In this document: piece after piece, positions 35,522 to 45,064 of the stretch
Position numbering within the stretch: position 1 is the stretch's first letter
Layout of the letters: every line of letters starts with the position of its first letter
Assembly: GCA_029547145.1 (NCBI GenBank)
Contig: JAKPPV010000022.1
Location: 62,001-126,000 of the forward strand
DNA length: 64,000 bases
Reading direction: 5' to 3'
Source: Methanobacteriota archaeon
GTDB taxonomy: Archaea; Halobacteriota; Methanomicrobia; Methanomicrobiales; Methanospirillaceae
Made by a program: the position numbers and the translations under genes
The notes under the pieces: model-generated
Databases searched by the model: none
Seen by the model: only the letters and a program-made list of their open reading frames with translations
Told to the model about the DNA's origin: nothing

Positions 35522-36453
35522 GTGACCTCCAGCTGGGCCCGGATCGCTCGTTCCATGCTCTCCCTTGACCCGATCGACGGACGCCATCCGAGCGCCTTCA
35601 GCCGGTCGATCGCGAGCTGCATCCGGGGCACGTCCCCGATCCACCCCCTGTCCCCGCCGGTGAAACGGTACTCGACATCCTCGAGGCCCATCGCCTCCAC
35701 CACCAGGTCCGCGATCGTCACGACGTCGATCCAGTCCTCGGAACCGATGTTGAAGGTGTTCACCGTCGACCCGGCACGCTCGCAGACGAACAGGAACGCG
35801 TCGACGCAGTCATGGACCTCGAGGTAGGACTTGGTCTGCCTCCCGTCGCCGAGGATCTCAAGCACTCCGGGGTTCGCGCGGAGCTTGTGGATGAAGTCCC
35901 AGGAGACCCCGTGGTTCGAACGTTCGCCCACGATGTTCGCGAACCGGAAGATGAAGGCACGTATACCAAAGGAGTGGCACCAGGCGGAGATCAGGGCCTC
36001 TGCCGCCAGCTTACCGGCGCCGTAGACCGAGATCGGTTCCATCGGCGCGTAGTCCTCGGGGGTCGGGATCACGCGCGCCTCGCCGTAGACGGTGGAGGTC
36101 GAGGTGAACGCGATCTCGGGGACCCCGTGCCGCCGGACCGCCTCGAGCACCCGCTCGGTCGCCACCACGGATGCACGGAACATCGCGTCGGGCGAAGCGG
36201 CACCGCCGCGGACGTCGGGATCGGCCGCCACGTGGTAGACCCGGTCGGCACCGGCAAGGCGGTCCTGCCACCCGTCGTCGAGGAGATCGGCGACCAGTAG
36301 TTCGACCGCTCCGCTCTCGAGATGAGCGTGCAGGTTGCGGCGCTCGCCACTCGAGAGGTTGTCGATCACCAGCACCCCGTCGCCCCGCGCGACGAGTGCG
36401 TCGACGAGGTGCGATCCGATGAAGCCGGCCCCGCCGGTCACGACGCTGAACAT
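35518..36453 (-). CDS. NAD-dependent nucleotide-sugar epimerase (UDP-glucose 4-epimerase-like)
   Basis: A 311-residue extended SDR protein. The NAD loop is GGAGFIGSH (residues 7-15), the active site has STVYGEA and the YGAGK motif (Tyr-x3-Lys), and FRFANIVGERSNHGV is typical of archaeal GalE-like enzymes. It probably makes sugars for S-layer or archaellin N-glycans or for exopolysaccharide. ATG 36453 is chosen because MFSVVTGGAGFIG is the family start. It is divergent from the marker-12 gene, with only 39 bp between the start codons, and heads an operon with apgM. Confidence 0.9.
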   Translation of the reverse strand: MFSVVTGGAGFIGSHLVDALVARGDGVLVIDNLSSGERRNLHAHLESGAVELLVADLLDDGWQDRLAGADRVYHVAADPDVRGGAASPDAMFRASVVATERVLEAVRRHGVPEIAFTSTSTVYGEARVIPTPEDYAPMEPISVYGAGKLAAEALISAWCHSFGIRAFIFRFANIVGERSNHGVSWDFIHKLRANPGVLEILGDGRQTKSYLEVHDCVDAFLFVCERAGSTVNTFNIGSEDWIDVVTIADLVVEAMGLEDVEYRFTGGDRGWIGDVPRMQLAIDRLKALGWRPSIGSRESMERAIRAQLEVT

Positions 36454-36470
36454 CGCATCAATATAGTGCC

Positions 36471-36488
36471 GTAATCCTATACGATTAC
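36471..36488. promoter_or_regulatory. Inverted repeat in a 39-bp divergent promoter
   Basis: A perfect dyad GTAATC-CTATAC-GATTAC centred between the divergent epimerase and marker-12 starts. The 6-bp arms flank CTATAC, which could be part of a TATA element for either direction. It lies 5-22 bp before the marker-12 ATG and 18-35 bp before the epimerase ATG, so a bound regulator would affect both genes. Confidence 0.5.
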
Positions 36489-36492
36489 TGCG

Positions 36493-37365
36493 ATGTTTCT
36501 CGGGATCGACCACGGCACGACCGCCATGCGTTTTGCGACCGGGTCCGGCGTCCTCCGGATCCCCCGGCGGGAGGCCCGGTCCTTTCAGCTCGCCGACCTT
36601 GAGCCGGTGGGGCCGGTCACCTCGATCGAGGGGTGTGCGATCTGCTACTCCATGGGCGACGGCATCAACGCGATCACGCCGATCGAGCGGGTCTGCAACC
36701 GCGGGGTGATCAGCCAGGAGGGCGCGGGCGAGCACACGGGTGGCGGCACCCGTGTCTATGACGTGATGGCAACGAGCGGGATCCCCACGGTCGTTGTCCC
36801 GGGACTCCACCGGGGTTCGCCGACCGACCCGCGGTTCAAGGCCTACTCACACCAGACCAGCCCCGAGAAACTCGGCATCGCGTACCTCGCCGTCCTGGAG
36901 CACGGCCCCGACGTCGTCGTCTCCGACATCTCGTCGAACACGGTCTCCCTTCTCGTCCGGGACGGGCACGTCGTCGGGGCCTTCGATGCCTGCATCTTCG
37001 CGCCCGGGAGCCGGCACGGTGCCCTGGACGTGGACGCGATCCGGCGTATCGACCGGGGGGATGAGACGGCGAACCAGGCCTTCCTGCATGCCGGGGTGGA
37101 GTTCACCCTGCCCGAGGGCGAACGGCACCGCGCGATCGCGATGTTCGCCGCGATGGAGTGCGCCTCCCTCCTCCTCCTCGAGCCGGAGGCCCGGGTGGTG
37201 CTCGCCGGGTCCCTAGCCCCCCTCGTCGCGGACGAGGTCTCCACCCTCCTCAATCGTCCGGTCGCCGTCCACGACGAGTGGGCGGCGGCACGGGGTCTCT
37301 CCCTGATGGCTCGCGATATCTTCTCGGGGGCGGACCAGGTGCTCGGTATCCCGGTCGACCGCTGA
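36493..37365 (+). CDS. Methanogenesis marker protein 12 (ASKHA-fold)
   Basis: A 290-residue protein specific to methanogens. It begins GIDHGTTAMRFATG, a phosphate-1-like loop of the actin/hexokinase superfamily, and has VNRG-type (ERVCNRGVISQEGAGEHTGGG) and ARVVLAGSLAPLVADEV segments. It is in essentially all methanogens but its function is not established; a role in modifying or activating a methanogenesis enzyme or making a cofactor is the standing assumption. It reads divergently from the epimerase and is 68 bp upstream of porC, which has its own TATA box. Confidence 0.92.
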   Translation: MFLGIDHGTTAMRFATGSGVLRIPRREARSFQLADLEPVGPVTSIEGCAICYSMGDGINAITPIERVCNRGVISQEGAGEHTGGGTRVYDVMATSGIPTVVVPGLHRGSPTDPRFKAYSHQTSPEKLGIAYLAVLEHGPDVVVSDISSNTVSLLVRDGHVVGAFDACIFAPGSRHGALDVDAIRRIDRGDETANQAFLHAGVEFTLPEGERHRAIAMFAAMECASLLLLEPEARVVLAGSLAPLVADEVSTLLNRPVAVHDEWAAARGLSLMARDIFSGADQVLGIPVDR

Positions 37366-37395
37366 ACGCTCATCCTGACCGCCCCCCTACCCAGA

Positions 37396-37405
37396 ATTTA
37401 TATTG
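37396..37405 (+). promoter_or_regulatory. TATA box of porCDAB
   Basis: ATTTATATTG, 29-38 bp before the porC ATG, with GGGAGG at 37425-37430 as a close ribosome-binding site. Confidence 0.7.
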
Positions 37406-37433
37406 ATTTATCATGTAAGATTTAGGGAGGACA

Positions 37434-37985
37434 ATGCAGGAGCTACGCATCCACGGCAGGGGTGGCCAGGGCTCGGTCACGGCGGCCGAACTGATTGCAG
37501 TCGCCGCATTCGAGGGCGGCAAGTACGTCCAGGCCTTCCCGGCCTTCGGGGTCGAACGTCGGGGAGCCCCGGTTCAGGCCTTCGTTCGGTTCAGCGACCG
37601 GCCGATCCGGCTTCGGAGCCAGGTCTATACCCCGGACTTCGTGATCGTCCAGGACTCGAGCCTGATCCAGGACGTCGATGTCTTCAAGGGGATGCGACCC
37701 GGCGGGATCGCGATCATCAACACGGAGCGCCCGATCGAGCATGCGATCCCGGAAGGTGTCCGAATCCTGACGATCGACGCGACCACCATCGCGCTCGAGA
37801 CCCTCGGTCTGCCCATCACGAACACGGCCCTGATGGGCGCGTTCGCCGCGGCGACGGGCATGATCTCGTTCGAGACACTCAGCGACGCGCTCCGTCACCG
37901 GTTCACCGGATCACTCGCGGAGAAGAACATCGGGACGGCGCGTCGGGCCTTCGACGAGATGAAGGCGACAGCGGAGGCGGCCTGA
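37434..37985 (+). CDS. porC: Pyruvate:ferredoxin oxidoreductase gamma subunit
   Basis: A 183-residue gamma subunit of the 2-oxoacid:ferredoxin oxidoreductase family, which binds the CoA nucleotide region. It starts MQELRIHGRGGQGSVTAAEL, followed by AFPAFGVERRGAPVQAFVR, the hallmark of POR/VOR gamma subunits. Together with the following D, A and B genes it forms the heterotetrameric enzyme that in autotrophic methanogens carboxylates acetyl-CoA to pyruvate with reduced ferredoxin. The stop shares one base with the porD ATG. Confidence 0.95.
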   Translation: MQELRIHGRGGQGSVTAAELIAVAAFEGGKYVQAFPAFGVERRGAPVQAFVRFSDRPIRLRSQVYTPDFVIVQDSSLIQDVDVFKGMRPGGIAIINTERPIEHAIPEGVRILTIDATTIALETLGLPITNTALMGAFAAATGMISFETLSDALRHRFTGSLAEKNIGTARRAFDEMKATAEAA

Positions 37986-38245
37986 TGGCGCTCAACGTCG
38001 GGTGCACGGCCCCCCCCGGGCGGGCGCGGGAGAACCGGACAGGCTCCTGGCGCGTCTTTCTTCCCCGCTTCGACCATGAGGCCTGTTCGAAGTGCGGCAT
38101 GTGTCAGCTGATCTGCCCCGAGGGCTGCATCAGCGAGACGGCGGACAGGGAGTTCGTCCCCGACTACGACTACTGCAAGGGGTGCGGTCTCTGTGCCGAG
38201 GAGTGCCCGAAGCACGCGATCACGATGGTCCAGGAGGAGAAGTAA
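37985..38245 (+). CDS. porD: Pyruvate:ferredoxin oxidoreductase delta subunit (2[4Fe-4S])
   Basis: An 86-residue ferredoxin-like subunit passing electrons from the TPP centre to free ferredoxin. Two clusters are seen, CSKCGMCQLICPEGCI and CKGCGLCAEECPKHAI. The N-terminal 30 residues are an Arg-rich extension leading to SWRVFLPRFD, as in other delta subunits. One-base overlaps on both sides (TGATG and TAATG) couple it to porC and porA. Confidence 0.95.
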   Translation: MALNVGCTAPPGRARENRTGSWRVFLPRFDHEACSKCGMCQLICPEGCISETADREFVPDYDYCKGCGLCAEECPKHAITMVQEEK

Positions 38246-39417
38246 TGGCACTTGAGATCATGGAGGGTTCGATCGCGATCGCGCAGGCGGTCCGCCGCTG
38301 CCGCCCGAAGGTGGTCGCAGCCTACCCGATCACCCCTCAGACGCACATCGTTGAATCGCTCGCCGAGATCGTCGCGAACGACGAGCTCGATGCCGACTAC
38401 ATCACGGTCGAGTCCGAGTTCTCGGCCCTCTCGGCCTGTGTCGGGGCCGTTGCATCCGGGGCACGCGCCTATTCGGCCACCACCTCGCAGGGCCTCGCCC
38501 TGATGTTCGAGGTCTGCTTCAACATGGCAGGGATGCGCCTGCCGATCGTGATGACGATCGCGAACCGGGCGATGGGAGCTCCCCTCTCGATCTGGAACGA
38601 CCAGCAGGACTCGATCTCGCTTCGGGATGCGGGGTGGCTCCAGTTCTATGCCGAGAACAACCAGGAGGCGGTCGACCTCCACTACATCGGGTACCGCGTC
38701 GCGGAGGACCATCGCGTCCTGCTCCCGGTGATGGTCTGCTTCGACGGTTTCATCCTCTCGCACACCTACGAACCCGTCGACATGCTCGGACAGGAGGAGG
38801 TCGATGACTACCTCCCGCCGTTCGTCCCGAAGTACCGCCTGGACGCGGCAGCCCCTGTCTCGATGGGGATGTACGCGACCCCCGACTACTACCTGGAATT
38901 CCGGTACGAGAACGACCTGGCGCAGAAACGGGCGATCGATGTGGTCCGCGAGGCCGGGCAGGAGTTTGGCGAAAGATTCGGGCGGGATTACTCTGCCCTC
39001 ATCGAGTCCTACCGGATGGAGGATGCCGAGACGGCGATCGTGGCGATGGGCTCGATCTGCGGTACGACCAAGGATGCGATCGACGAGATGCGATCGGAAG
39101 GAAAGAAGGTGGGACTGGTCCGGATCCGGTGCTTCCGCCCCTTCCCTGCAGAGGACCTGAGGGCGGCACTCGGACATGTCTCAAGGATCGCCGTCCTGGA
39201 CAAGAACGTATCGCTCGGCGCCGGTGGAACGACGGCCCGGGGCGCAGTGGGACTCGAGGTCAGGGACGCTCTCTACGGGTCGTCGATACCGGTCCTCGAC
39301 TACATCATCGCCCTCGGCGGACGCGATGTCCGGATCGACGATATCAAAGATGTGGTCGCAGCCTGCGAGGCGGGAGACGGGGACCGCTTCTTTGGTCTCC
39401 GTACGGAGGTGCTCTAG
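38245..39417 (+). CDS. porA: Pyruvate:ferredoxin oxidoreductase alpha subunit
   Basis: A 390-residue alpha subunit. Diagnostic segments are GSIAIAQAVRRCRPKVVAAYPITPQTHI (the YPITPxT motif that contacts pyruvate and TPP), YITVESEFSALSACVGA, GARAYSATTSQGLALM, and PLSIWNDQQDSISLRD. These fit pyruvate-type rather than 2-oxoglutarate-type enzymes. GGAGGAG at 38233-38239 precedes the ATG, which overlaps the porD stop. The beta subunit gene follows without a gap. Confidence 0.95.
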   Translation: MALEIMEGSIAIAQAVRRCRPKVVAAYPITPQTHIVESLAEIVANDELDADYITVESEFSALSACVGAVASGARAYSATTSQGLALMFEVCFNMAGMRLPIVMTIANRAMGAPLSIWNDQQDSISLRDAGWLQFYAENNQEAVDLHYIGYRVAEDHRVLLPVMVCFDGFILSHTYEPVDMLGQEEVDDYLPPFVPKYRLDAAAPVSMGMYATPDYYLEFRYENDLAQKRAIDVVREAGQEFGERFGRDYSALIESYRMEDAETAIVAMGSICGTTKDAIDEMRSEGKKVGLVRIRCFRPFPAEDLRAALGHVSRIAVLDKNVSLGAGGTTARGAVGLEVRDALYGSSIPVLDYIIALGGRDVRIDDIKDVVAACEAGDGDRFFGLRTEVL

Positions 39418-40335
39418 ATGGCGATCGACAAGGGTTGCGAACTCTTTGACTGCGGACACCGGGCCTGTGGAGGGTGCGGGGCATCCCTCGCTGCCCGCCT
39501 GCTGTTAAAGGCGGCAGGCCCGGAGACGATCGTGGTCTCTTCAACCGGCTGCATGGAGGTCTTCTCGACCCCGTATCCCGAGACCGCTTGGAAGGTGCCC
39601 TGGATCCACTCCCTCTTCGAGAATGCCGCAGCAGTCGCTTCGGGGATCGAGGCGGCGCTCAAGATCCAGGGGAGAAAGGAGAAGGTGGTCGTGATCGCCG
39701 GAGACGGTGCGACCTTCGACATCGGTATGCTCTGCATCTCGGGTGCGTTCGAGCGGGGCCACGATATCACCTACATCTGCTATGACAACGAGGCCTATAT
39801 GAACACGGGGATCCAGCGCTCGGGTGCCACCCCGTATGACGCCTCGACCACCACCAGCCCTGCCGGCAAGGTCTCGACCGGCAACCGGCGCCCGAAGAAG
39901 GACATGCCCCGGATCCTGGCGGCACACGGGGCGCCCTATGTGGCGACTGCCTCCGTTGCCTACCCCGCCGACTTCATGCAGAAGGTCGAGAAGGCGATCA
40001 ATACACCCGGGCCCTCCTACGTCCAGGTGCACGCCCCCTGCTGCACCGGGTGGGGTTTCGACGGTTCAAAGACGATCGCGATCGGGAAGCTGGCGATCGA
40101 GACCGGCCTCTGGGTCAACTACGAGATGGTCGACGGAGAGGTGACGAAGGTGAAGAGGGTCGTCCGAAAGCCGGTCGAGGAGTACCTGCAGGAGCAGAAG
40201 CGGTTCCGGCACCTCTTCAAACCGGTGACGCTAACCGCCGAGATCGCGAAGATCCAGGCGATCGCGGACGCAAACGCAGCGAGGTACGGGATCGACATCA
40301 AACTTCCGCCCAGGAGCGGGGCGGAGGCTGCATAA
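39418..40335 (+). CDS. porB: Pyruvate:ferredoxin oxidoreductase beta subunit
   Basis: A 305-residue TPP-binding beta subunit. It has the [17 protein letters not shown] cluster-ligand region, with Cys residues for the proximal 4Fe-4S cluster, the [16 protein letters not shown] motif and the downstream [17 protein letters not shown]. The ATG is immediately after the porA TAG. The sequence ends in an acidic/Ala tail, then a T6 U-tract, so this is the last gene of the operon. Confidence 0.96.
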   Translation: MAIDKGCELFDCGHRACGGCGASLAARLLLKAAGPETIVVSSTGCMEVFSTPYPETAWKVPWIHSLFENAAAVASGIEAALKIQGRKEKVVVIAGDGATFDIGMLCISGAFERGHDITYICYDNEAYMNTGIQRSGATPYDASTTTSPAGKVSTGNRRPKKDMPRILAAHGAPYVATASVAYPADFMQKVEKAINTPGPSYVQVHAPCCTGWGFDGSKTIAIGKLAIETGLWVNYEMVDGEVTKVKRVVRKPVEEYLQEQKRFRHLFKPVTLTAEIAKIQAIADANAARYGIDIKLPPRSGAEAA

Positions 40336-40340
40336 ACCTC

Positions 40341-40346
40341 TTTTTT
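40341..40346 (+). terminator. U-tract after porB
   Basis: T6 run five bases after the TAA of porB, in GC-rich surroundings. Confidence 0.55.
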
Positions 40347-41020
40347 AACGCCGTATCCGGTGCGAACGGGGAGACGCCGGGGGACGGACAGCGGATCGTG
40401 CCGCTTGGACCACCCGGACGTCCCACCCCGGAACCGTCAGCGCTCCGTATTCGAGATCAGGGGAACCGGTTGTTCATCCCCATCGTGTAGCGCGCGGAGG
40501 GGCGGTTCGGGCTAGGGGAGGGATCCATTCCGGGGGGCCCGGCACCGGCATTCACCGGCGATGGGTGGCGCAGCAGGTGCACAGGGATGCAACCGATTCG
40601 CATCTCTTCGCGCACTACCGTCCGGGCGTATGCGGGGGAGATCGAGAACCGGATATTGAAATTCATCATATTGGATTATCTTATTCATTCGCGTTAAATA
40701 GTTATTAAATGAGCAAATGTTTAAATATTATTAATGGAGAGGATCTGATGTGACCGACAACTCAAGCGGTCCGGTGACCCGAACGAACTGATCTTCGAAC
40801 GGGTCCGCGCCCACCGTTCAATGCCATCGGAGGATGGTGAATGAACATGCTATCCACATCTCATCCCCGGATCCGTGGATCGCCGCGGATCTGGATGGAT
40901 CGGGTCGATCGGCGACGAACGCCCGACCCGGGTTCCGGTACAGGAACCCTTCGAACTCCGAGATGCCATCTACGTTCCCGACGGAACCTGGGAGATGCCC
41001 GGTTGGGGGAGTCTGGATGG

Positions 41021-41030
41021 TAATACTTTT
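41021..41030 (+). promoter_or_regulatory. TATA-like box of the transporter-chemoreceptor operon
   Basis: TAATACTTTT, 43-52 bp before the transporter ATG, the nearest AT-rich element; it predicts a leader of about 20 bases with GGTGGAG before the ATG. Confidence 0.45.
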
Positions 41031-41072
41031 GCTGAAAATGAGATCCCCCGGTTCCCGGAGGGGGTGGAGCCG

Positions 41073-41669
41073 ATGACCGATCTGACCCTGGCATCGCGGG
41101 ACACCCCGATCCAGATCGGCGATACCACGGCAAACCCCGCCCCTCTCGGACTGGTCGGGTTCGGCATGACCACCGTCCTGCTCAACCTGCATAATGCCGG
41201 ATACTTCGGCCTGGGCTCCATGATCCTCGCTATGGGACTCTGTTACGGAGGGATCGCCCAGGTGATCGCGGGTGTGATGGAGTGGAAGAAGGGAAACAAC
41301 TTCGGCACGACGGCGTTCACGTCGTACGGACTCTTCTGGATCTCCCTTGTTCTCCTCCTCCTCCTGCCAAAGGCCGGGATCGCAACCGCAACGGATGTCA
41401 CCGGGATGGGGGCATTCCTGGCGATGTGGGGGGTCTTCTCGTTGCCACTCTTTGTGGCAACCCTCAGGATGAACCTGGCCCTCCGGTTCGTCTTTGCGAC
41501 GGTGACCGTCCTCTTCTTCCTCCTGGCGGCGGGCGACCTTTTCGGCAACCCCGCGATCACCGTGCTTGCCGGGTACGAGGGGATCGTCTGCGGCCTGGCA
41601 GCGATGTACACCGGACTCGCCCAGGTCCTGAACAGCATCTACGAACGCACCATCGCTCCCCTGGGGTGA
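41073..41669 (+). CDS. satP: AceTr/SatP-family acetate (succinate) transporter
   Basis: A 198-residue six-helix protein of the GPR1/FUN34/YaaH family, which moves acetate and succinate with protons. The signature [21 protein letters not shown] is at residues 21-41, and [15 protein letters not shown] is another family segment. In Methanosarcina a relative acts as acetate transporter; in a CO2-reducing methanogen it would bring in acetate as carbon source for acetyl-CoA and then PorCDAB. ATG 41073 is taken because [21 protein letters not shown] precedes the signature as in homologues. The chemoreceptor gene starts six bases after its stop. Confidence 0.93.
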   Translation: MTDLTLASRDTPIQIGDTTANPAPLGLVGFGMTTVLLNLHNAGYFGLGSMILAMGLCYGGIAQVIAGVMEWKKGNNFGTTAFTSYGLFWISLVLLLLLPKAGIATATDVTGMGAFLAMWGVFSLPLFVATLRMNLALRFVFATVTVLFFLLAAGDLFGNPAITVLAGYEGIVCGLAAMYTGLAQVLNSIYERTIAPLG

Positions 41670-41675
41670 AAAAAA

Positions 41676-43154
41676 ATGCCTGAACTGAACGATTTCCTGA
41701 AGATGTTCCAGAGCAGCCCGATTGCACAGGTCATCCTTGACCGCGGGCTCACCATCCTTGATTCGAACGATGAATTCAGTCGTATCATCGGCTTCCCGCG
41801 CGAACGGATCCTTGGACTGAAGATCACGGATTTCCGCGAGAAGAACATGATCAGCTATCTCGGCGATTCGGGGGAGTCGATCGCCGACGCGATCAGGTTC
41901 AAACGGGTGACGAAGGGCTCTTCGACGATCAGGACCCCCTCGGGAACGTTTGTCATCATGAGGACGAACATCCCTCTCTTCGACGATGCCGGGGAGATCG
42001 AGTACGTCCACGTCAACTACATGGATGTCACGGCCATCACGAAGAGCAGGGAGTTCATGGCGAGGGAGATCGATGGCCTGATCCAGATCTACGAACAGAT
42101 CGCAGCCGGCGATCTCACTCCGCGGTACCAGCTGAGCGAGCCGGACGACGATACCAGGGAGGTCTACGAGCAGCTCGTTCGCCTGAGGGATGCCGTGCGC
42201 AGCATCATCGGGGCACTCCAGGTCAACATCAAGGATGTCAACCAGCGGATGCAGCTGATGACAGAGAGTACGGAGATCGCGCGGAACAACGTGCATGATG
42301 CATCGACGGGCGTTCAGCAGGTCGCGCAGAACATGACGAAGGTCAGCGCGAATGCCGAGCAGGCGGCGCGGGGGATCTCGCAGATCACCCAGGCGATGCA
42401 GGACCTGTCCGCCTCTGTCGAGGAGATCGCCTCGAGCATGGACATGGTGCTGAACCAGTCCCGTGAAGCGAACGAGTTATCGAAGTCCGGCGCTGCCCTT
42501 GCCGTCCGCACCGAGACGAGCATGGGTGAGATCTCGGATTCCGCGGCGAAGGTCTATGAGATCGTCGGCGACGTCGAGAGGCGCATGGGTGAGATCACCA
42601 AGATCGTCGAGCTCATCCGGGATCTGGCGAACCAGACGAATCTGCTTGCCCTGAACGCGGCCATCGAGGCCGCGCGCGCCGGGGACGCGGGCAGGGGGTT
42701 TGCCGTGGTCGCGGCTGAAGTCAAATCCCTCGCACAGGAATCCCGGAATTCGGCCGAGCGGATCGAGGAGATGATCGGCAACCTCAAGAACAGCACGCAG
42801 CATGCCTCCCACGCCATGGAGGAGGCGAAGAAGACGGTCGAGAATGGGGCAAAGATGGTCAAGGAGACGCTCCAGGCATTCAATCAGATCGCGACCTCCG
42901 TTGACAAGGTGGCCCAGGGCGCTGCCGATATCGCGGCAGCGACCGAGGAACAGGCTGCCACCACGGAGGAGGTGACGGCGAGCATCAGCGAGGTGGCCGT
43001 GCTCATCCAGGGTACCTCCGATGAGGTCACCATCGCCGCATCCGCCTCCGAGGAGTCGTCGGCGGCGCTGGACGAGATCGCGAGGATGATGGACCAGGTG
43101 CGTCAGCTGGCCGACGAGGCCGTGAAGGCGAACCGTCGCTTCAGGGTCGAGTGA
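41676..43154 (+). CDS. Soluble PAS-containing methyl-accepting chemotaxis protein
   Basis: A 492-residue chemoreceptor without any membrane segment. Residues 8-120 are a PAS domain ([31 protein letters not shown]); 128-190 resemble a HAMP or coiled-coil module ([19 protein letters not shown]); the rest is the signalling coiled coil with the conserved hairpin tip, [20 protein letters not shown] and [18 protein letters not shown]. It senses a cytoplasmic ligand or redox/energy state. Location six bases after the transporter gene and four bases overlapping cheW indicates a transporter-receptor-adaptor operon, suggesting that acetate entry is coupled to taxis (inference). Confidence 0.95.
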   Translation: MPELNDFLKMFQSSPIAQVILDRGLTILDSNDEFSRIIGFPRERILGLKITDFREKNMISYLGDSGESIADAIRFKRVTKGSSTIRTPSGTFVIMRTNIPLFDDAGEIEYVHVNYMDVTAITKSREFMAREIDGLIQIYEQIAAGDLTPRYQLSEPDDDTREVYEQLVRLRDAVRSIIGALQVNIKDVNQRMQLMTESTEIARNNVHDASTGVQQVAQNMTKVSANAEQAARGISQITQAMQDLSASVEEIASSMDMVLNQSREANELSKSGAALAVRTETSMGEISDSAAKVYEIVGDVERRMGEITKIVELIRDLANQTNLLALNAAIEAARAGDAGRGFAVVAAEVKSLAQESRNSAERIEEMIGNLKNSTQHASHAMEEAKKTVENGAKMVKETLQAFNQIATSVDKVAQGAADIAAATEEQAATTEEVTASISEVAVLIQGTSDEVTIAASASEESSAALDEIARMMDQVRQLADEAVKANRRFRVE

Positions 43155-43690
43155 GTGAGGTCGCCGGCATGAATGTCGTTCGGACCGTCCGGCCATCCCA
43201 GGAGGAGAGAGCCAAGACCGCTCATGTCATCCAGGTGGTCGAGTTCATCCTCGGCACGGGTCGGTTTGCCATCGACCTCTTTGACGTCAAGGAGGTGGTC
43301 GAATGCACATCGATCACCCGTCTTCCGAGCGCGCCATCGTTCGTGAAGGGCATCATCGACCTCCGCGGCGAGATCACGACCCTGATCGATCTGAAACAAC
43401 GCCTATCGATCGACGAAACGAAGGATTCGGAGGGGGATACAAGGAGGATCATCGTCCTTGACGAGGCGATCACCCGCTCCAAGACCGGCATCCTGGTGGA
43501 CGATGTCAGTTCCGTCTCCACGTTCGAATCCGATGCGGTCGACCACACCTCGGTCTCGTTTGGCGGTGACGAGGGTGCGATTCTCGGGATCCTCAAACGT
43601 CCAAGGAAGGAAAAAGGACGCGATGAAAACGAGCTGATCATCTGGCTCAACATCCGGGAGCTGCTCAGGCACCTGGAGATCGGCCTCTGA
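43151..43690 (+). CDS. cheW: CheW chemotaxis adaptor
   Basis: A 179-residue CheW linking receptors to CheA. Segments are [44 protein letters not shown] (the NLRGxxxP-like loop) and [18 protein letters not shown] 43151 overlaps the receptor TGA by four bases; an ATG at 43169 preceded by GAGGT is an alternative start that removes six residues. No cheA, cheY, cheB or cheR is in the window, so the rest of the pathway must be elsewhere. A T6 tract follows. Confidence 0.93.
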   Translation: MSEVAGMNVVRTVRPSQEERAKTAHVIQVVEFILGTGRFAIDLFDVKEVVECTSITRLPSAPSFVKGIIDLRGEITTLIDLKQRLSIDETKDSEGDTRRIIVLDEAITRSKTGILVDDVSSVSTFESDAVDHTSVSFGGDEGAILGILKRPRKEKGRDENELIIWLNIRELLRHLEIGL

Positions 43691-43696
43691 TCCCCC

Positions 43697-43702
43697 TTTT
43701 TT
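43697..43702 (+). terminator. U-tract after cheW
   Basis: T6 run after a C5 run, seven bases after the cheW stop. Confidence 0.55.
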
Positions 43703-43834
43703 CCGAAGCCGATCCGGGTCTTCCATCGAGAACACCCGAACCGCGGGCCCCCCTGTCCACCGCCCTCCCCTTCCGGGGGCCCGGGGCGGCGCACCGGGCC
43801 CCCAGACTCTGCCGGTATCCTCTCCCCCCTTCCC

Positions 43835-45064
43835 TCATTCCGCCCTCAGCGCCTCGATCGGATCCAGCTTCGCCGCCCGCCAGGAGGGATAGAGGCCCGA
43901 GAGGATGCAGATCGCGGTGCCCACAAGCATCGCCAACGGCAGATAGACCAGGCTCTGCGGCTCGAAGAAGTGGTCGGCCGAACCAAGCAGGCTGACGACC
44001 ACCAGGTATCCGATCCCGAAGCTCCCGGCAGCACCGATCAGCGATCCCGTGACCCCGAGGACCGCGGACTCGTACAGGAACATCTTCAGGATCTCCGTTT
44101 TCTGGGTACCGAGCGAGCGCATGATACCGATCTCCCGGACCCGCTCGGTCACGGACATCATCATCACGTTGAAGATCGAGACTGCCGCCACGAGCAGGGA
44201 GATACCGGCGATCGCCATCACGAACGTGGTCATCGTCCCGATCGTCGATGTGATCGATTCGAGCATCCGGCTCGCGTCGCTGACGCGGACCTGTCTCTTT
44301 TTTGCGTTCAGCCTCTCCGTGATCGAGGTCGAGGTCGCATCCGCGCTGTCGATATCCCTGAGGATGACGTTCACCTGGTTGTACTGCTCCTCGTTGCCGT
44401 AGAAGCTCGTATAGGCCTTTTCGGGGAGGATGACCGCCATGTCAGTGGAGAGGTCGAACGACATACCCCGCTCCTCGACGATCCCGACGACGCGGATGGT
44501 GTGTGTCCCCTCGTCCTCGTCCCCGAGCGAGAGTCGGCTTCCGAGCGTCAGGTTGAACCGTTCGGCCAGGGAGGCACCGACGAGCGCGCCGGACTCTCCC
44601 TTCGGATAGGCCCCGTCGGAGAGGTTCAGGATCCTGGGGATCACGTCGGGATCGAGACCATAGACGGTCGCACGCCCGTCGCGGGTGCCGGCCGAGAACC
44701 GGTCGTTCGTACTGTGCACGGTGTAGACGGTCCCGTTGGACCCGACCGCGCTCCGGATGGCCCTGAATTGGGACTCGGTGATGTAGGAATCGTCCTCGTC
44801 GTCGTTCGACGCCCTGCTCATGCCGGGCGGTCCGCCTCCTGGTCCTCCCCCGCCGTCCGTACCGGCGTCATGGGTGACGGTGAGCACGTTGCCCATCTCG
44901 GACATCTGGTCCTTGACCATCAGGGTCATGTTTGCGCCCATCATGCCCATCGCAGCGATCGCGATCACGCCGATCACGATCCCGAGGGCGGCAAGGAGGG
45001 ACCTGAGGAGGTTGAGACGGATGTTGCGAACCGCGAGCTGGAAGATGATCGACCCCCGCCTCAT
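43835..45064 (-). CDS. MacB/FtsX-type ABC transporter permease
   Basis: A 409-residue permease with one N-terminal membrane helix (RNIRLNLLRSLLAALGIVIGV), a large extracytoplasmic MacB-PCD domain (about 45-270) and three C-terminal membrane helices with the FtsX signature (VSIFNVMMMSVTERVREIGIMRSLG). The external domain contains a Gly/Pro/Asp-rich insertion (GGGGPGGGPPGMSRASND) near residue 75. Such transporters export lipoproteins, peptides or act mechanically. It overlaps the ATPase gene by four bases; the upstream secreted protein is a likely partner. Confidence 0.93.
   Translation of the reverse strand: MRRGSIIFQLAVRNIRLNLLRSLLAALGIVIGVIAIAAMGMMGANMTLMVKDQMSEMGNVLTVTHDAGTDGGGGPGGGPPGMSRASNDDEDDSYITESQFRAIRSAVGSNGTVYTVHSTNDRFSAGTRDGRATVYGLDPDVIPRILNLSDGAYPKGESGALVGASLAERFNLTLGSRLSLGDEDEGTHTIRVVGIVEERGMSFDLSTDMAVILPEKAYTSFYGNEEQYNQVNVILRDIDSADATSTSITERLNAKKRQVRVSDASRMLESITSTIGTMTTFVMAIAGISLLVAAVSIFNVMMMSVTERVREIGIMRSLGTQKTEILKMFLYESAVLGVTGSLIGAAGSFGIGYLVVVSLLGSADHFFEPQSLVYLPLAMLVGTAICILSGLYPSWRAAKLDPIEALRAE

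Larger units (their letters stand above)
40336..41072. other. Long gap before the acetate transporter (737 bp) with an AT-rich block
   Basis: The block 40655-40740 is markedly AT-rich, with TTAAATAGTTATTAAAT and TTTAAATATTATTAAT in succession. A 70-codon frame on the minus strand (40457-40669) begins just below it with a TATA-like ACTATTTAAC about 26 bp before its ATG; the first 35 residues look plausible but the rest is Pro-rich, so I do not list it as a gene. No conserved frame leads into the transporter start. Confidence 0.4.

Noticed and set aside
40457-40669. A 70-codon minus-strand frame near the AT-rich block
   Set aside because: Only the first half looks protein-like; not enough to call a gene, so it is kept as a low-rated observation.
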